In this document: positions 24,627 to 37,574 of the stretch, in pieces
Layout of the letters: each line of letters begins with the position of its first letter
Numbering within the stretch: position 1 is the stretch's first letter
Origin: Amycolatopsis endophytica
Lineage (GTDB): Bacteria > Actinomycetota > Actinomycetes > Mycobacteriales > Pseudonocardiaceae
DNA: 64,000 nucleotides
Assembly (NCBI RefSeq): GCF_013410405.1
Contig: NZ_JACCFK010000001.1
Location: 2,852,001 to 2,916,000 of the forward strand
Direction of reading: 5' to 3'
Translations under genes and position numbers: made by a program
Notes under the pieces: generated by a model
What the model saw: the letters and a program-made list of their open reading frames with translations, nothing else
Databases searched by the model: none
What the model was told of the DNA's origin: nothing

Positions 24627-25538
24627 ATGGTGGGTTCTGACGAGCTGATGTCCGGATCGGGATCGCGCCTGCGTCTCATGGCGGTGCACGCCCATCCCGA
24701 CGACGAATCGAGCAAGGGCGCGGCCACGATGGCCCGTTACGTCGCCGAGGGTGCCGAGGTCATGGTCGTGACCTGCACCGGAGGCGAGGCGGGCAGCATC
24801 CTCAACCCGGCGATGGACCGGCCCGACGTGCTGGCCAACATGAGCGCCATCCGCCGCGAGGAGATGGCCAGGGCCGCCGAGATCCTGGGCGTGCAGCACC
24901 GCTGGCTGGGCTTCGTGGACTCCGGTCTGCCGGAGGGCGACCCGTTGCCCCCGCTGCCGGAGGGCTGCTTCGCGCTCACGCCGATCGAGGAGCCGGTGCG
25001 GGAACTGGTCAAGGTCATGCGCGAGTTCCGCCCGCACGTCGTGCTGACCTACGACGAGAACGGCGGTTACCCGCATCCGGACCACATCCGCACCCACGAG
25101 GTGTCCATGGCGGCCTTCGACGCCGCCGCCGAGCCGGACAAGTTCCCGGAGGACGGCGAGCCGTGGCAGGCGTTGAAGCTCTACTACATGCACGGGTTCT
25201 CCCGGGCCCGCATGCAGGCGTTCCACGACGCGCTCGTCGAGGCCGGCATCGAGTCGCCGTACGCGGAGTGGCTCGGCAAGTGGGATCCGGACCGCGCCGA
25301 CGTCATGGAGCGCGTCACCACGCAGGTCGAGTGCGCCGAGTACTTCCCGGTGCGTGACGAGGCCCTCAAGGCGCACGCCACGCAGATCGACCCGAACAGC
25401 CGCTGGTTCGTCGTGCCGCTCGACATCCAGCAGAAGCTGTGGCCGACCGAGGAGTACGAGCTGGTCCGGTCGCTGGTGGACAGCACGCTGCCCGAGGACG
25501 ACCTGTTCGCGGGCGTCCGTGAGAAGGTGAGCACATGA
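24627..25538 (+). CDS. mca: Mycothiol S-conjugate amidase
   Basis: 303 aa from ATG 24627; ATG 24648 ([13 protein letters not shown]) is a good alternative. Zinc motif [13 protein letters not shown] (His23, Asp26) and second ligand set [13 protein letters not shown] (150-153) place it in the MshB/Mca LmbE-like family. Mca-type features are [13 protein letters not shown] and [12 protein letters not shown]. It cleaves mycothiol conjugates of electrophiles to a mercapturic acid and GlcN-inositol in the cytoplasm. Orthologue of Rv1082. Overlaps the next gene by 4 bp. Upstream lies a consensus sigma-R site; if this drives mca, the transcript is leaderless at 24627 or uses 24648. Confidence 0.95.
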   Translation: MVGSDELMSGSGSRLRLMAVHAHPDDESSKGAATMARYVAEGAEVMVVTCTGGEAGSILNPAMDRPDVLANMSAIRREEMARAAEILGVQHRWLGFVDSGLPEGDPLPPLPEGCFALTPIEEPVRELVKVMREFRPHVVLTYDENGGYPHPDHIRTHEVSMAAFDAAAEPDKFPEDGEPWQALKLYYMHGFSRARMQAFHDALVEAGIESPYAEWLGKWDPDRADVMERVTTQVECAEYFPVRDEALKAHATQIDPNSRWFVVPLDIQQKLWPTEEYELVRSLVDSTLPEDDLFAGVREKVST

Positions 25539-25855
25539 TTTTCTCGTTGCCGGTGACGGCGCCGGTCGCCACGACCGCCCTCGTACTGGCGCAGCAGCCG
25601 GGCAACGGCGACAACGGTGGCCAGGGCGAGGACTTCGGCAAGTCCTCGCCACTGGGGTTCCTGATCCTGCTGCTGTTCCTCATCGCGGTCGCGCTGCTGG
25701 TCCGCTCGATGACCAAGCACCTCAAGAAGGTCCCGGCCACCTTCGACCCGGAGGAGCAGGCCGCCGCCGATGCGGCGGAGAAGGACGGCGCCGGGGCCGC
25801 GGACAAGCCTGCCGAGGCACCCGTCAAGGAGCCGGAGAAGAGCGAAAGCAGCTAG
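25535..25855 (+). CDS. Small membrane protein (Rv1083-like)
   Basis: 106 aa. Hydrophobic N-terminal segment ([20 protein letters not shown]) may be a signal or first helix. A strong helix follows at about 40-57 ([21 protein letters not shown]), then a Lys/Glu/Ala-rich tail. The ATGA overlap with mca (25535-25538) shows translational coupling. Position equals Rv1083. Function unknown. Confidence 0.85.
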   Translation: MIFSLPVTAPVATTALVLAQQPGNGDNGGQGEDFGKSSPLGFLILLLFLIAVALLVRSMTKHLKKVPATFDPEEQAAADAAEKDGAGAADKPAEAPVKEPEKSESS

Positions 25856-25892
25856 CGCGGCGACGCTCGAAGCGGCGTGACACCCTGGTGCC

Positions 25893-27923
<2,031 letters not shown>

Positions 27924-27982
27924 GGCGGCGGTTCCGGCGTAGCGTGTTGCTGTGTAATCAAGTAATCGTCGTGGAGGCGATC

Positions 27983-28540
27983 ATGCGCACACACGCACAC
28001 TGGGGACGGGGACGCGGACAGGCCGAGGTGCCTCCGGCGGACGATGCGGCGGGCTGGTTCACCGGACGCCTGCCGGACGGCTGGTTCACCGGCACCCCGG
28101 ACATCACGGTCGACCGCGAGGAAATCCTGATCGTCGGCGAACTGCCGTCACTGACCGGCGACTTCGCCGACGACGCCGCCCGCGCCGCCGCCGAATCCGG
28201 CCGCATCAGCCGGTTCCGGGAGGAGACCCGGGACCACCGCATCGAGATCGCACGGCAGGCCGAGCACCGGTACCGGCGCAAGGTGTCCTGGGGCGCGCGT
28301 CTCGGGGGCACGGAAGAGTTGTTCACCACACAGTCGGTGCCGGTGATGACGCGTCTGCGCCAGCCCGAGCGGCTGGTGCTCGACACCCTCGTCGACGCCG
28401 GGGTCGCGCGGTCCCGTTCGGATGCCCTGGCCTGGGCTGTTCGCCTCGTCGGGCAGCACGCCGAGGAATGGCTGGGCGAGCTGCGCGAGGCCATGTCGAA
28501 GGTCGACGAACTCCGCAAGGAGGGGCCGGATCTGGCCTGA
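27983..28540 (+). CDS. Actinobacterial hypothetical protein with repeated WFTG motif
   Basis: 185 aa from ATG 27983, preceded by GGAGG at 27972. The N-terminus carries GWFTGRLPDGWFTGTPD, a duplicated WFTG. It then reads VDREEILIVGELPSL and a charged helical middle with RFREETRDHRIEIARQAEHR. A basic stretch (HRYRRKVSWGARLGG) precedes a C-terminal helical region resembling a ribbon-helix-helix dimer (ARSRSDALAWAVRLVG). A nucleic-acid-binding role is conceivable but unproven. Not a family I can name. It is 59 bp after the DUF255 gene. Confidence 0.75.
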   Translation: MRTHAHWGRGRGQAEVPPADDAAGWFTGRLPDGWFTGTPDITVDREEILIVGELPSLTGDFADDAARAAAESGRISRFREETRDHRIEIARQAEHRYRRKVSWGARLGGTEELFTTQSVPVMTRLRQPERLVLDTLVDAGVARSRSDALAWAVRLVGQHAEEWLGELREAMSKVDELRKEGPDLA

Positions 28541-28688
28541 GGTCGAAGCCGCACCGCGACCGTGTGGACTCTGCTGATCCGGCCAGAAGTAGGCGGTACG
28601 GTCCGCAGCGAATCTGCTCGTAAAGACCGTCGCCGCCGTGGCTGTGGTCGGATTGGCAGCAAGAGGCGCAGTACGCCAGAGTAGGGAT

Positions 28689-30578
28689 ATGAACCCCGAT
28701 GCGTTGACCGCGGTACTGGACGGGCAGTGGGCCCCGCTGCGCCGGGAGATTCGCGCCCAGTTCCAGGACTACTCCCTCGACGAACCCTATGACCTCAGCA
28801 CCGAGGAGTACCGGGCGTGGGTGCTGGAGCGCCTGCGCGAGCTGGCCAAGAGTGGCTGGCACCGGACCGGGTTCGCCGAGGAGTACGGCGGCGGTGGTGA
28901 CATCGGCGGTTCGGTCGTGTCGTTCGAAATGCTCGGCTACGGCGATCTGTCGCTGATGGTCAAGTCGGGCGTGCAGTGGGGCCTGTTCGGCGGCGCGATC
29001 CAGTTGCTGGGCAACAGGTCCCACCACGAACGCTACCTGGCCAGGGTGATGGATCTGGACCTGCTCGGCTGCTTCGCGATGACCGAGACCGGGCACGGGT
29101 CCGACGTGCAGCACCTGCGCACGACCGCGACCTACGACCCGGCCACCCGCGAGTTCGTCATCGACACCCCGGACGAGCAGGCGCGCAAGGACTACATCGG
29201 CAACGCGGCCCGGCACGGGCAGGCTGCGGTGGTGTTCGCCCAGCTCGTCACGGGTGACGAAAGCCGTGGTGTGCATGCGTTCTTCGTGCCGGTCCGGGAC
29301 GAGTCGGGCGCGCCGTTGCCGGGCGTGGAGATCGGTGACGACGGCCGCAAGGCCGGGCTGAACGGCGTCGACAACGGGCGCCTGGCCTTCCACTCGGTGC
29401 GGGTGCCGCGGGAGGCGCTGCTCAACCGCTACGGCGACGTGACCGAGGACGGCACCTACACCAGCCCGATCGAGAGCGACAACCGCCGGTTCTTCACCAT
29501 GCTGGGCACGCTGATCCGCGGCCGGATCAGCGTGGCGGGCGGCGCGATCCACGCCACCCAGCGGGCGCTGGCGCTCGCCACGCGCTACGCCGAGAAGCGC
29601 AGGCAGTTCGGCCGTCCCGACGGCTCGGGCGAGACTCTGCTGCTGGACTACCGGGCGCACCAACGGAAGCTGCTGCCGGCGATCGCGCGCACCTACGCGC
29701 TGCACTTCGCGCAGGAGGAGCTCGTCCGGACGCTGCACGACATCCAGGGCTCGGACGACGCCGAGGAGCGCGCGCAGCGGGAGCTGGAGTCGCGGGCCGC
29801 CGGGATCAAGGCGGTCGCGACGTGGAACGCGACGCGGACCATCCAGATGGCGCGGGAGGCGTGCGGCGGCGCGGGATACCTGTCGGAGAACCTGCTGCCC
29901 GCGTTGAAGGCCGACACCGACGTCTTCACCACGTTCGAGGGTGACAACACGGTGCTGCTGCAGCTGGTCGCGAAGGGACTGCTCACTGGCTACCGCGATC
30001 ACTTCGCCGACCTGAGCCCGCTGGCGACGGCCCGCTTCGTGGCCGAACAGTTCGTCGGCGCGGTGGTCGAGCGGACGGCCGCGCGCAAGGTCATCGACCG
30101 GCTGGTCGACGCCGCACCCGGCCGGGACGACGACACCGTGCTGTTCGACCGTGGCTGGCAGGTGAAGCTGTTCGAGGACCGCGAACAGCACGTGCTGGAG
30201 GGCTGCGCGCGGCGGCTGCGCCAGGCGGCGGAGGCGGACCCGTTCGAGGTCTTCAACGACGCCCAGGACCACGTGCTGCGCGCGGCGCGGGTGCACGTCG
30301 ACCGGATCGTGCTGGAGGCGTTCGTCGCCGCCATCGAGCGCTGCGAGGACCAGGAGACGCGCGCACTGCTGGAGCGGGTGTGCGATCTCTACGTGCTGTC
30401 GAACGTCGAAGAGGACCGCGCGTGGTTCCTCGAACACGGGCGCCTGACCTCAGCCCGGTCGAAGGCGGTGATCGCGGCGGTGAACGACCTGTGCGCCGAA
30501 CTGCGCCCGCGGGCCCGGCTCCTGGTGGACGGCTTCGCGATCCCGGAGCCGTTCCTGCGGGCGGCGATGCTCCGCTGA
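28689..30578 (+). CDS. Acyl-CoA dehydrogenase/oxidase family protein (ACOX-like)
   Basis: 629 aa from ATG 28689 (MNPDALTAVLDG) with TAGGGAT upstream; the open frame extends 51 bp further. Order: N-terminal helical ACAD domain (FAEEYGGGGDIGG), beta domain (CFAMTETGHGSDVQHL), ACAD C-terminal helices (ASRY-type RRQFGRP, ACGGAGYLSENLLPALKAD) and an acyl-CoA-oxidase C-terminal domain (about 440-629). The general base is likely the Glu in TFEGDNTVLLQ. FAD-linked 2,3-oxidation of acyl-CoA; oxygen versus flavoprotein as acceptor cannot be decided. Length and the second domain favour an oxidase-like enzyme of beta-oxidation. Confidence 0.9.
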   Translation: MNPDALTAVLDGQWAPLRREIRAQFQDYSLDEPYDLSTEEYRAWVLERLRELAKSGWHRTGFAEEYGGGGDIGGSVVSFEMLGYGDLSLMVKSGVQWGLFGGAIQLLGNRSHHERYLARVMDLDLLGCFAMTETGHGSDVQHLRTTATYDPATREFVIDTPDEQARKDYIGNAARHGQAAVVFAQLVTGDESRGVHAFFVPVRDESGAPLPGVEIGDDGRKAGLNGVDNGRLAFHSVRVPREALLNRYGDVTEDGTYTSPIESDNRRFFTMLGTLIRGRISVAGGAIHATQRALALATRYAEKRRQFGRPDGSGETLLLDYRAHQRKLLPAIARTYALHFAQEELVRTLHDIQGSDDAEERAQRELESRAAGIKAVATWNATRTIQMAREACGGAGYLSENLLPALKADTDVFTTFEGDNTVLLQLVAKGLLTGYRDHFADLSPLATARFVAEQFVGAVVERTAARKVIDRLVDAAPGRDDDTVLFDRGWQVKLFEDREQHVLEGCARRLRQAAEADPFEVFNDAQDHVLRAARVHVDRIVLEAFVAAIERCEDQETRALLERVCDLYVLSNVEEDRAWFLEHGRLTSARSKAVIAAVNDLCAELRPRARLLVDGFAIPEPFLRAAMLR

Positions 30579-30646
30579 CAAATGTCATGCCAGGGACGGG
30601 AAGTTCGGCCTGATCGCCGCGCCCGCTCCCGGGCGAGGCTGGGGGC

Positions 30647-31285
30647 ATGACGAACAAGGCGAAGAACGCCGTATTCGAGAGTTTCGGTCCGCTGGTCATC
30701 GACGCCGGTGTGCCGGTCGCGATGTACTACGTGCTGTCCGGGCCAGGGGGCATGAGCACTCTCGCCGCGCTGGCCTGGAGCAGCGCGCTGCCCCTGGTAC
30801 GCACGTTGTGGAGCCTGGCACGGGGCCGGGTCAACCTGCTCGCCGTGGCGATCCTGCTCGTCAATGTCACGGGACTGGCACTGAGCCTGGTGGTCGGTGA
30901 CCCGCGGCTGATGCTGGCCAAGGACAGCGCCGTGACCAGTGTCCTGGGGCTGGCGGTCCTGGTGTCGGTGGCGCTGGGCAGGCCCCTGATGACCGCGGGC
31001 CTGAAACCGTGGGTCACCAAGGGCGACCCCGCTCGCGTCGAACGGTGGGAACGGCTGTCCGGGTCCTCGGCGAGTTTCCGGAACGCCGAGCGCGCGTTCT
31101 CGCGCATCTGGGGCGCCGCGCTGCTTGTCGAGTGCGCTGTCCGGCTGGTGGGAGTGTGCCTCCTCCCGGTGGAAACCATGGTCTGGCTGGGCCCGGTGAT
31201 CCTCGGGGTGTCCCTCACGCTCGCCACGCTGGTGGCCGGAGGGCGCGCTGCCGTCCCCATGGAGCGCATGGTGGCGGCGAAGTGA
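30647..31285 (+). CDS. VC0807-family multi-pass membrane protein
   Basis: 212 aa with about six hydrophobic helices: VIDAGVPVAMYYVLSG, LAALAWSSALPLVRTLWSL, LLAVAILLVNVTGLALSLVVG, SAVTSVLGLAVLVSVALG, ALLVECAVRLVGVCLLPVE and LGPVILGVSLTLATLVAGG. The PRLMLAKDSAVTS and KPWVTKG segments are typical of VC0807 proteins. No substrate assigned. 68 bp after the acyl-CoA oxidase-like gene, possibly co-transcribed. Confidence 0.8.
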   Translation: MTNKAKNAVFESFGPLVIDAGVPVAMYYVLSGPGGMSTLAALAWSSALPLVRTLWSLARGRVNLLAVAILLVNVTGLALSLVVGDPRLMLAKDSAVTSVLGLAVLVSVALGRPLMTAGLKPWVTKGDPARVERWERLSGSSASFRNAERAFSRIWGAALLVECAVRLVGVCLLPVETMVWLGPVILGVSLTLATLVAGGRAAVPMERMVAAK

Positions 31286-31372
31286 CCAGGCGGCGTGAAC
31301 GGGCCGAGAGCCCGGACGACGAGTGCCGGGTCGTCTTCGCGGGTTCGGGCGTGCCGCACCGGACGCGACGCA

Positions 31373-32044
31373 TCAGGCGTAGAGCGCCAGCCAGACCGCG
31401 ATGTAGTGCGAGACCGCGGCCAGCACGGTGCAGGCGTGGAAGAACTCGTGGTACCCGAAGGTGTTCGGCCAGTAGTTCGGCCACTTGACGGCGTAGAACA
31501 CCGCGCCGATGGTGTAGAACAGGCCGCCCACCAGCAACAACACCAGCGCGGTCACGCCCGCGTGCGTCGCCAGTTCGGGCAGCACGAAGATGGCCACCCA
31601 GCCGAGCGCCACGTAGATCGGCACGCCGAGCCACCGTGGCGCGCCCGGCCACAGCATCTTCAACGCGACACCGGCGAGCGCGCCGCCCCAGACCACCGCC
31701 AGCACGACGTACCCGGTGGGCTTCGACATCGACAGGAGCGTGAACGGGGTGTACGTGCCCGCGATGAACAGGAAGATCATCGAATGGTCGGCACGCTTCA
31801 TCCACTGGTAGCCGCGCGGGCTCCACAACCGGCGGTGGTAGAGCGCGCTGACGCCGAACACGCCGAGCACGGTCAGCCCGTACACGGACGTGGCCAGCGC
31901 CGCCAGGCCGGACGCCGTCGCGCCGGCGAGGGCGACCAGTGTCGCGACGCAGGCGAGCGCGCTGAAAAACGACCAGAAGTGGATATGTCCGCGGAGCCGG
32001 GGTCGGGTGTCGACGAAGGACGGCGGTTCGGTCTCTACGGTCAC
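31373..32044 (-). CDS. Hemolysin III/PAQR-family membrane protein (Rv1085c-like)
   Basis: 223 aa, seven membrane helices. PAQR/HlyIII metal motifs are intact: SALYHRR (Ser and His), KRADHSMIF (Asp) and YHEFFHACT (two His). These predict a membrane zinc hydrolase fold. Start GTG 32044. Name 'hemolysin' is historical; activity here unknown. Orthologue position of Rv1085c, divergent from uppS. Confidence 0.92.
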   Translation of the reverse strand: MTVETEPPSFVDTRPRLRGHIHFWSFFSALACVATLVALAGATASGLAALATSVYGLTVLGVFGVSALYHRRLWSPRGYQWMKRADHSMIFLFIAGTYTPFTLLSMSKPTGYVVLAVVWGGALAGVALKMLWPGAPRWLGVPIYVALGWVAIFVLPELATHAGVTALVLLLVGGLFYTIGAVFYAVKWPNYWPNTFGYHEFFHACTVLAAVSHYIAVWLALYA

Positions 32045-32133
32045 ACCAACCAGGTTACGGCGACGTAGGTTCCGCGCCAGTCAAGCGTGGCCCGGCCCAC
32101 GTCGCTCGGGGCGGCTGCGTACATTGGTTGGAC

Positions 32134-32910
32134 GTGAGTCTTCGCTCCTTCGGGTCCCGGGTCGTCTACAGCATCTACGGCCGTCGCCTCATGCAGCAGG
32201 CCGCGGGCAAGCACCCGCGACATATCGCGATCATGCTGGACGGCAACCGCAGGTGGGCGCGGGAGGCGGGTTTCACCGACGTCGCCGACGGGCACCGCGC
32301 GGGCGCTCGCAAGATCGCCGACTTCCTCGGCTGGTGCCGCGAGGCCGACGTCGAGGTCGTGACGATGTGGCTGCTGTCCACCGACAACCTCAGCCGCGCG
32401 ACCGAGGAGCTCGAACCACTTCTGGAGATCATCGCCGACGTCGTCGACGAGCTGGCCCACCCCGGCAACCCGTGGCGTATCCGTGTGGTGGGCGCGCTGG
32501 AGCTGCTGCCCGGCCCCATCTCGAAGCGCCTGCAGGCCGCCCAGGCCAGCACCGAGGGACGCGCCGGCATGGAGGTCAACGTCGCCGTCGGGTACGGCGG
32601 CCGCCAGGAGATCGCCGACGCGGTCAAGAAGCTCCTGCTCCAGCACGCCGACGAGGGCACCTCCATTCGCGAGCTGGCGAAGATCCTCGACGTCGACCAC
32701 ATCTCCGAACACCTCTACACCTCGGGCCAGCCCGATCCGGACCTGATCATCCGCACCTCCGGTGAGCAGCGGTTGTCCGGTTTCCTGCTGTGGCAGTCCG
32801 CGCACTCCGAGTTCTGGTTCACGGAAGCATACTGGCCCGCGTTCCGGCGCGTCGACTTTCTCCGCGCGGTTCGTGACTATGCGTGGCGTCATCGCCGGTT
32901 CGGTACTTGA
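32134..32910 (+). CDS. uppS: Z-prenyl (polyprenyl) diphosphate synthase (Rv1086-like)
   Basis: 258 aa from GTG 32134 (MSLRSFGSRVVYSIYGRRL). cis-Prenyltransferase signature HIAIMLDGNRRWAR with catalytic Asp36, mid-motif LSTDNLSRATEEL and C-terminal RTSGEQRLSGFLLWQSAHSE (19 residues). The usual Asn of SNFLLWQ is Gly here. Orthologue of Rv1086, which makes short-chain Z,E-farnesyl diphosphate rather than full decaprenyl-PP, so product length needs measuring. Divergent from hemolysin III; a TTG at 32128 could also start it. Feeds undecaprenyl/decaprenyl lipid carriers of the cell wall. Confidence 0.93.
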   Translation: MSLRSFGSRVVYSIYGRRLMQQAAGKHPRHIAIMLDGNRRWAREAGFTDVADGHRAGARKIADFLGWCREADVEVVTMWLLSTDNLSRATEELEPLLEIIADVVDELAHPGNPWRIRVVGALELLPGPISKRLQAAQASTEGRAGMEVNVAVGYGGRQEIADAVKKLLLQHADEGTSIRELAKILDVDHISEHLYTSGQPDPDLIIRTSGEQRLSGFLLWQSAHSEFWFTEAYWPAFRRVDFLRAVRDYAWRHRRFGT

Positions 32911-33068
32911 CAACACGTTCAGTGTCGATTCGCTGATTTGTTCTCTACCGACGGTGAGATGACGACTCGGTGAATCACCTGCCTGGCTGCCTGCACGAAA
33001 CGGCGAACGCAGGTAACTTCCGAAGTGATGGCTCGTGACCTTGCGGACCATCACGGGAGGCCCTGGTA

Positions 33069-33155
33069 GTGGCGGTTGTAGAGCAGACGGCGCGCAAGCC
33101 GTTCGCGATACCCACGAGGGGGCCGGCACCCGGCCCTCGTGGCCCTGCCCGCTGA
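33069..33155 (+). CDS. 28-residue putative leader peptide before phoH2
   Basis: GTG 33069 with GGGAGG at 33056-33061. It reads MAVVEQTARKPFAIPTRG, then a Pro/Gly/Arg tail, stop at 33153-33155. Its start overlaps the TAG of a preceding 13-codon ORF (33027-33068). About 79% G/C in third positions. A 12-bp hairpin (33113-33141) covers its 3' half. It could be a regulatory leader or a minimal antitoxin; translation is unproven. Confidence 0.35.
   Translation: MAVVEQTARKPFAIPTRGPAPGPRGPAR
33113..33141 (+). promoter_or_regulatory. Hairpin in phoH2 leader
   Basis: CACGAG (33113-33118) plus GGCCGG (33121-33126) pair with CCGGCC (33130-33135) plus CTCGTG (33136-33141), with a 2-nt bulge and 3-nt loop. 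Lies inside the 28-codon ORF. Confidence 0.55.
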
Positions 33156-33169
33156 CGTTCCGGCGTCAG
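33152..33169 (+). promoter_or_regulatory. Second hairpin in phoH2 leader
   Basis: CTGACG (33152-33157), TTCCGG loop, CGTCAG (33164-33169). It spans the stop codon of the 28-codon ORF, an arrangement seen in attenuator-type leaders. No U-run follows. Confidence 0.4.
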
Positions 33170-33245
33170 CGAAGCGGACCAGCCAGGGTGGTGCCCGGCC
33201 CAGCGAGTGTGGGCGTGGTGCCACGTCCACGAGGGAGATGCCGTC

Positions 33246-34640
33246 GTGACTACGCAGCGTTCGCCCCGTAAGGCCTCCGGCCGCTCACCGAATTCCGCGG
33301 AGGGCACCGCAGAACCCCCGAGTCCCGTTCCCGGACAGCACACCTATGTCCTGGACACCTCGGTTCTGCTGGCCGACCCGTGGGCCATCACGAGATTCGC
33401 TGAGCACGCCGTGGTCCTGCCGTTGGTCGTGATCAGTGAACTGGAGGCGAAACGGCATCACCCGGAACTGGGCTGGTTCGCGCGGGAATCGCTGCGCAGG
33501 CTCGACGACCTGCGGCTCAAGCACGGCCGCCTGGACGCGCCCATCCCGATCGGGGACTCCGGCGGCACCCTGCACGTCGAGCTGAACCACTCCGACCCGA
33601 CGGTCCTGCCGCCCGGCTTCCGGACCGACTCCAACGACCACCGGATCCTGGCCTGCGCGCTCAACCTCAAGGTCGAGCGCACGACCGTCACCCTGGTCAC
33701 GAAGGACATCCCCCTGCGCGTCAAGGCCGGTGCGGTCGGCCTCGACGCCGACGAGTACCGCGCGATGGAGGTCACGCCGTCCGGCTGGACGGGGATGCTC
33801 GACCTGGACGTCCCGCAGGAGGCGGTCGACACGCTGTTCCGCGACGGAGTCGTGGACCTGGCCGAGTACGGCCTGCCGGAGGTCGGCGAGTCGCCGTGCC
33901 ACACCGGTCTGCGCATGATCGCGGGTTCGGGCAGCTCCAGCGCGCTGGGCAGGCTGACGCCGTCGAAGAAGGTCAAGCTGGTGCGCGGCGACAAGGAGGC
34001 GTTCGGCCTGCACGGCCGCTCCGCGGAGCAGCGGATCGCGCTGGACCTGCTGCTCGACCCGGACATCGGCATCGTCTCGCTCGGTGGCCGGGCAGGCACC
34101 GGCAAGTCCGCGCTCGCACTGTGCGCCGGGCTGGAGTCGGTGATGGAACGCCGCGAGCACCGCAAGGTGGTCGTGTTCCGGCCGGTGTACGCCGTCGGTG
34201 GGCAGGACCTCGGCTACCTGCCGGGGTCGGAGTCGGAGAAGATGCAGCCGTGGGCGCAGGCGGTGTTCGACACCCTCGGTGCCCTGGTCAGCCAGGACGT
34301 GCTGGACGAGGTGTTCGACCGCGGCATGCTCGAGGTGCTGCCGCTGACGCACATCCGCGGCCGCTCGCTGCACGACTCGTTCGTGATCGTCGACGAGGCG
34401 CAGTCACTGGAGCGCAACGTGCTGCTGACCGTGTTGTCGCGGCTGGGCACGGCGTCCCGCGTGGTGCTCACGCACGACGTGGCGCAGCGCGACAACCTGC
34501 GCGTCGGGCGGCATGACGGCGTGTCCGCGGTGATCGAGAAGTTGAAGGGTCACCCGCTGTTCGCGCACGTCACGCTGACCCGTTCGGAGCGCTCGCCGAT
34601 CGCCGCGCTGGTCACCGAGATGCTGGAGGACCACGGATAG
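33246..34640 (+). CDS. phoH2: PhoH2: PIN-domain ribonuclease fused to PhoH ATPase/helicase
   Basis: 464 aa from GTG 33246 with GGGAGATG upstream. Residues 1-30 are a Ser/Pro-rich extension. The PIN domain (31-170) starts [13 protein letters not shown], with acidic residues at Asp37 and later [12 protein letters not shown]. The PhoH domain (about 250-464) has Walker [12 protein letters not shown] (280-290) and Walker [13 protein letters not shown]. Mycobacterial PhoH2 is reported as a sequence-specific RNA helicase/RNase and as a toxin with PhoAT. Follows uppS in the same orientation after a structured leader. Ends at a hairpin shared with guaB1. Confidence 0.95.
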   Translation: MTTQRSPRKASGRSPNSAEGTAEPPSPVPGQHTYVLDTSVLLADPWAITRFAEHAVVLPLVVISELEAKRHHPELGWFARESLRRLDDLRLKHGRLDAPIPIGDSGGTLHVELNHSDPTVLPPGFRTDSNDHRILACALNLKVERTTVTLVTKDIPLRVKAGAVGLDADEYRAMEVTPSGWTGMLDLDVPQEAVDTLFRDGVVDLAEYGLPEVGESPCHTGLRMIAGSGSSSALGRLTPSKKVKLVRGDKEAFGLHGRSAEQRIALDLLLDPDIGIVSLGGRAGTGKSALALCAGLESVMERREHRKVVVFRPVYAVGGQDLGYLPGSESEKMQPWAQAVFDTLGALVSQDVLDEVFDRGMLEVLPLTHIRGRSLHDSFVIVDEAQSLERNVLLTVLSRLGTASRVVLTHDVAQRDNLRVGRHDGVSAVIEKLKGHPLFAHVTLTRSERSPIAALVTEMLEDHG

Positions 34641-34648
34641 TGACCGGT

Positions 34649-34677
34649 GGGGCCGCCTCCCGCGCGGAGGCGGCCCC
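34649..34677. terminator. Bidirectional terminator between phoH2 and guaB1
   Basis: GGGGCCGCCTCC (34649-34660), 5-nt loop, GGAGGCGGCCCC (34666-34677): a perfect 12-bp stem between convergent stops. Confidence 0.88.
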
Positions 34678-34683
34678 GCTTCG

Positions 34684-37399
<2,716 letters not shown>

Positions 37400-37418
37400 G
37401 CCCGTGAACTTAGACGAC

Positions 37419-37568
37419 CTAGCGCGATGTCTCCAGGCTGGCGGCCAGGTTGCCGATCCTGCGGGCCTGGGCGAGGTAGTCCATCGAGGCGACGTGATGT
37501 TCGTTCAGGTTCTGGACACGCGCTGTACCGACGTCCGGCTCGCGGAGGTCACCCGCGGCTGGTGGCAT
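37419..37568 (-). CDS. Putative 49-residue protein upstream of the MBL gene
   Basis: ATG 37568, stop 37419-37421. The peptide reads MPPAAGDLREPDVGTARVQ, then NLNEHHVASMDYLAQARRIG, then NLAASLETSR. Third codon positions are about 85% G/C, as in real genes here, and the amphipathic C-terminal half looks protein-like. It is 19 bp upstream of the MBL gene on the same strand. Its start lies 6 bp from the divergent ATG at 37575, leaving no room for promoters unless one or both are leaderless or start further in. Unrecognised. Confidence 0.45.
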   Translation of the reverse strand: MPPAAGDLREPDVGTARVQNLNEHHVASMDYLAQARRIGNLAASLETSR

Positions 37569-37574
37569 AGCCCC

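Larger units (their letters stand above)
32911..33245 (+). other. Leader region of phoH2 with short ORFs and hairpins
   Basis: 335 bp between uppS and phoH2. It holds TTGACA (32907-32912) without a good -10, two abutting micro-ORFs (33027-33068 and 33069-33155) and two hairpins (33113-33141, 33152-33169). A third frame (33035-33271) runs into the start of phoH2 and overlaps it by 26 nt. Mycobacterial phoH2 is preceded by a short antitoxin gene (phoAT), so this is where an equivalent would be. Confidence 0.5.

Noticed and set aside
33035..33271. 78-codon ORF overlapping phoH2 as a firm antitoxin call
   Set aside because: The overlap fits the phoAT idea but third-position bias is only moderate and no clear start site stands out; left as a possibility in the findings.
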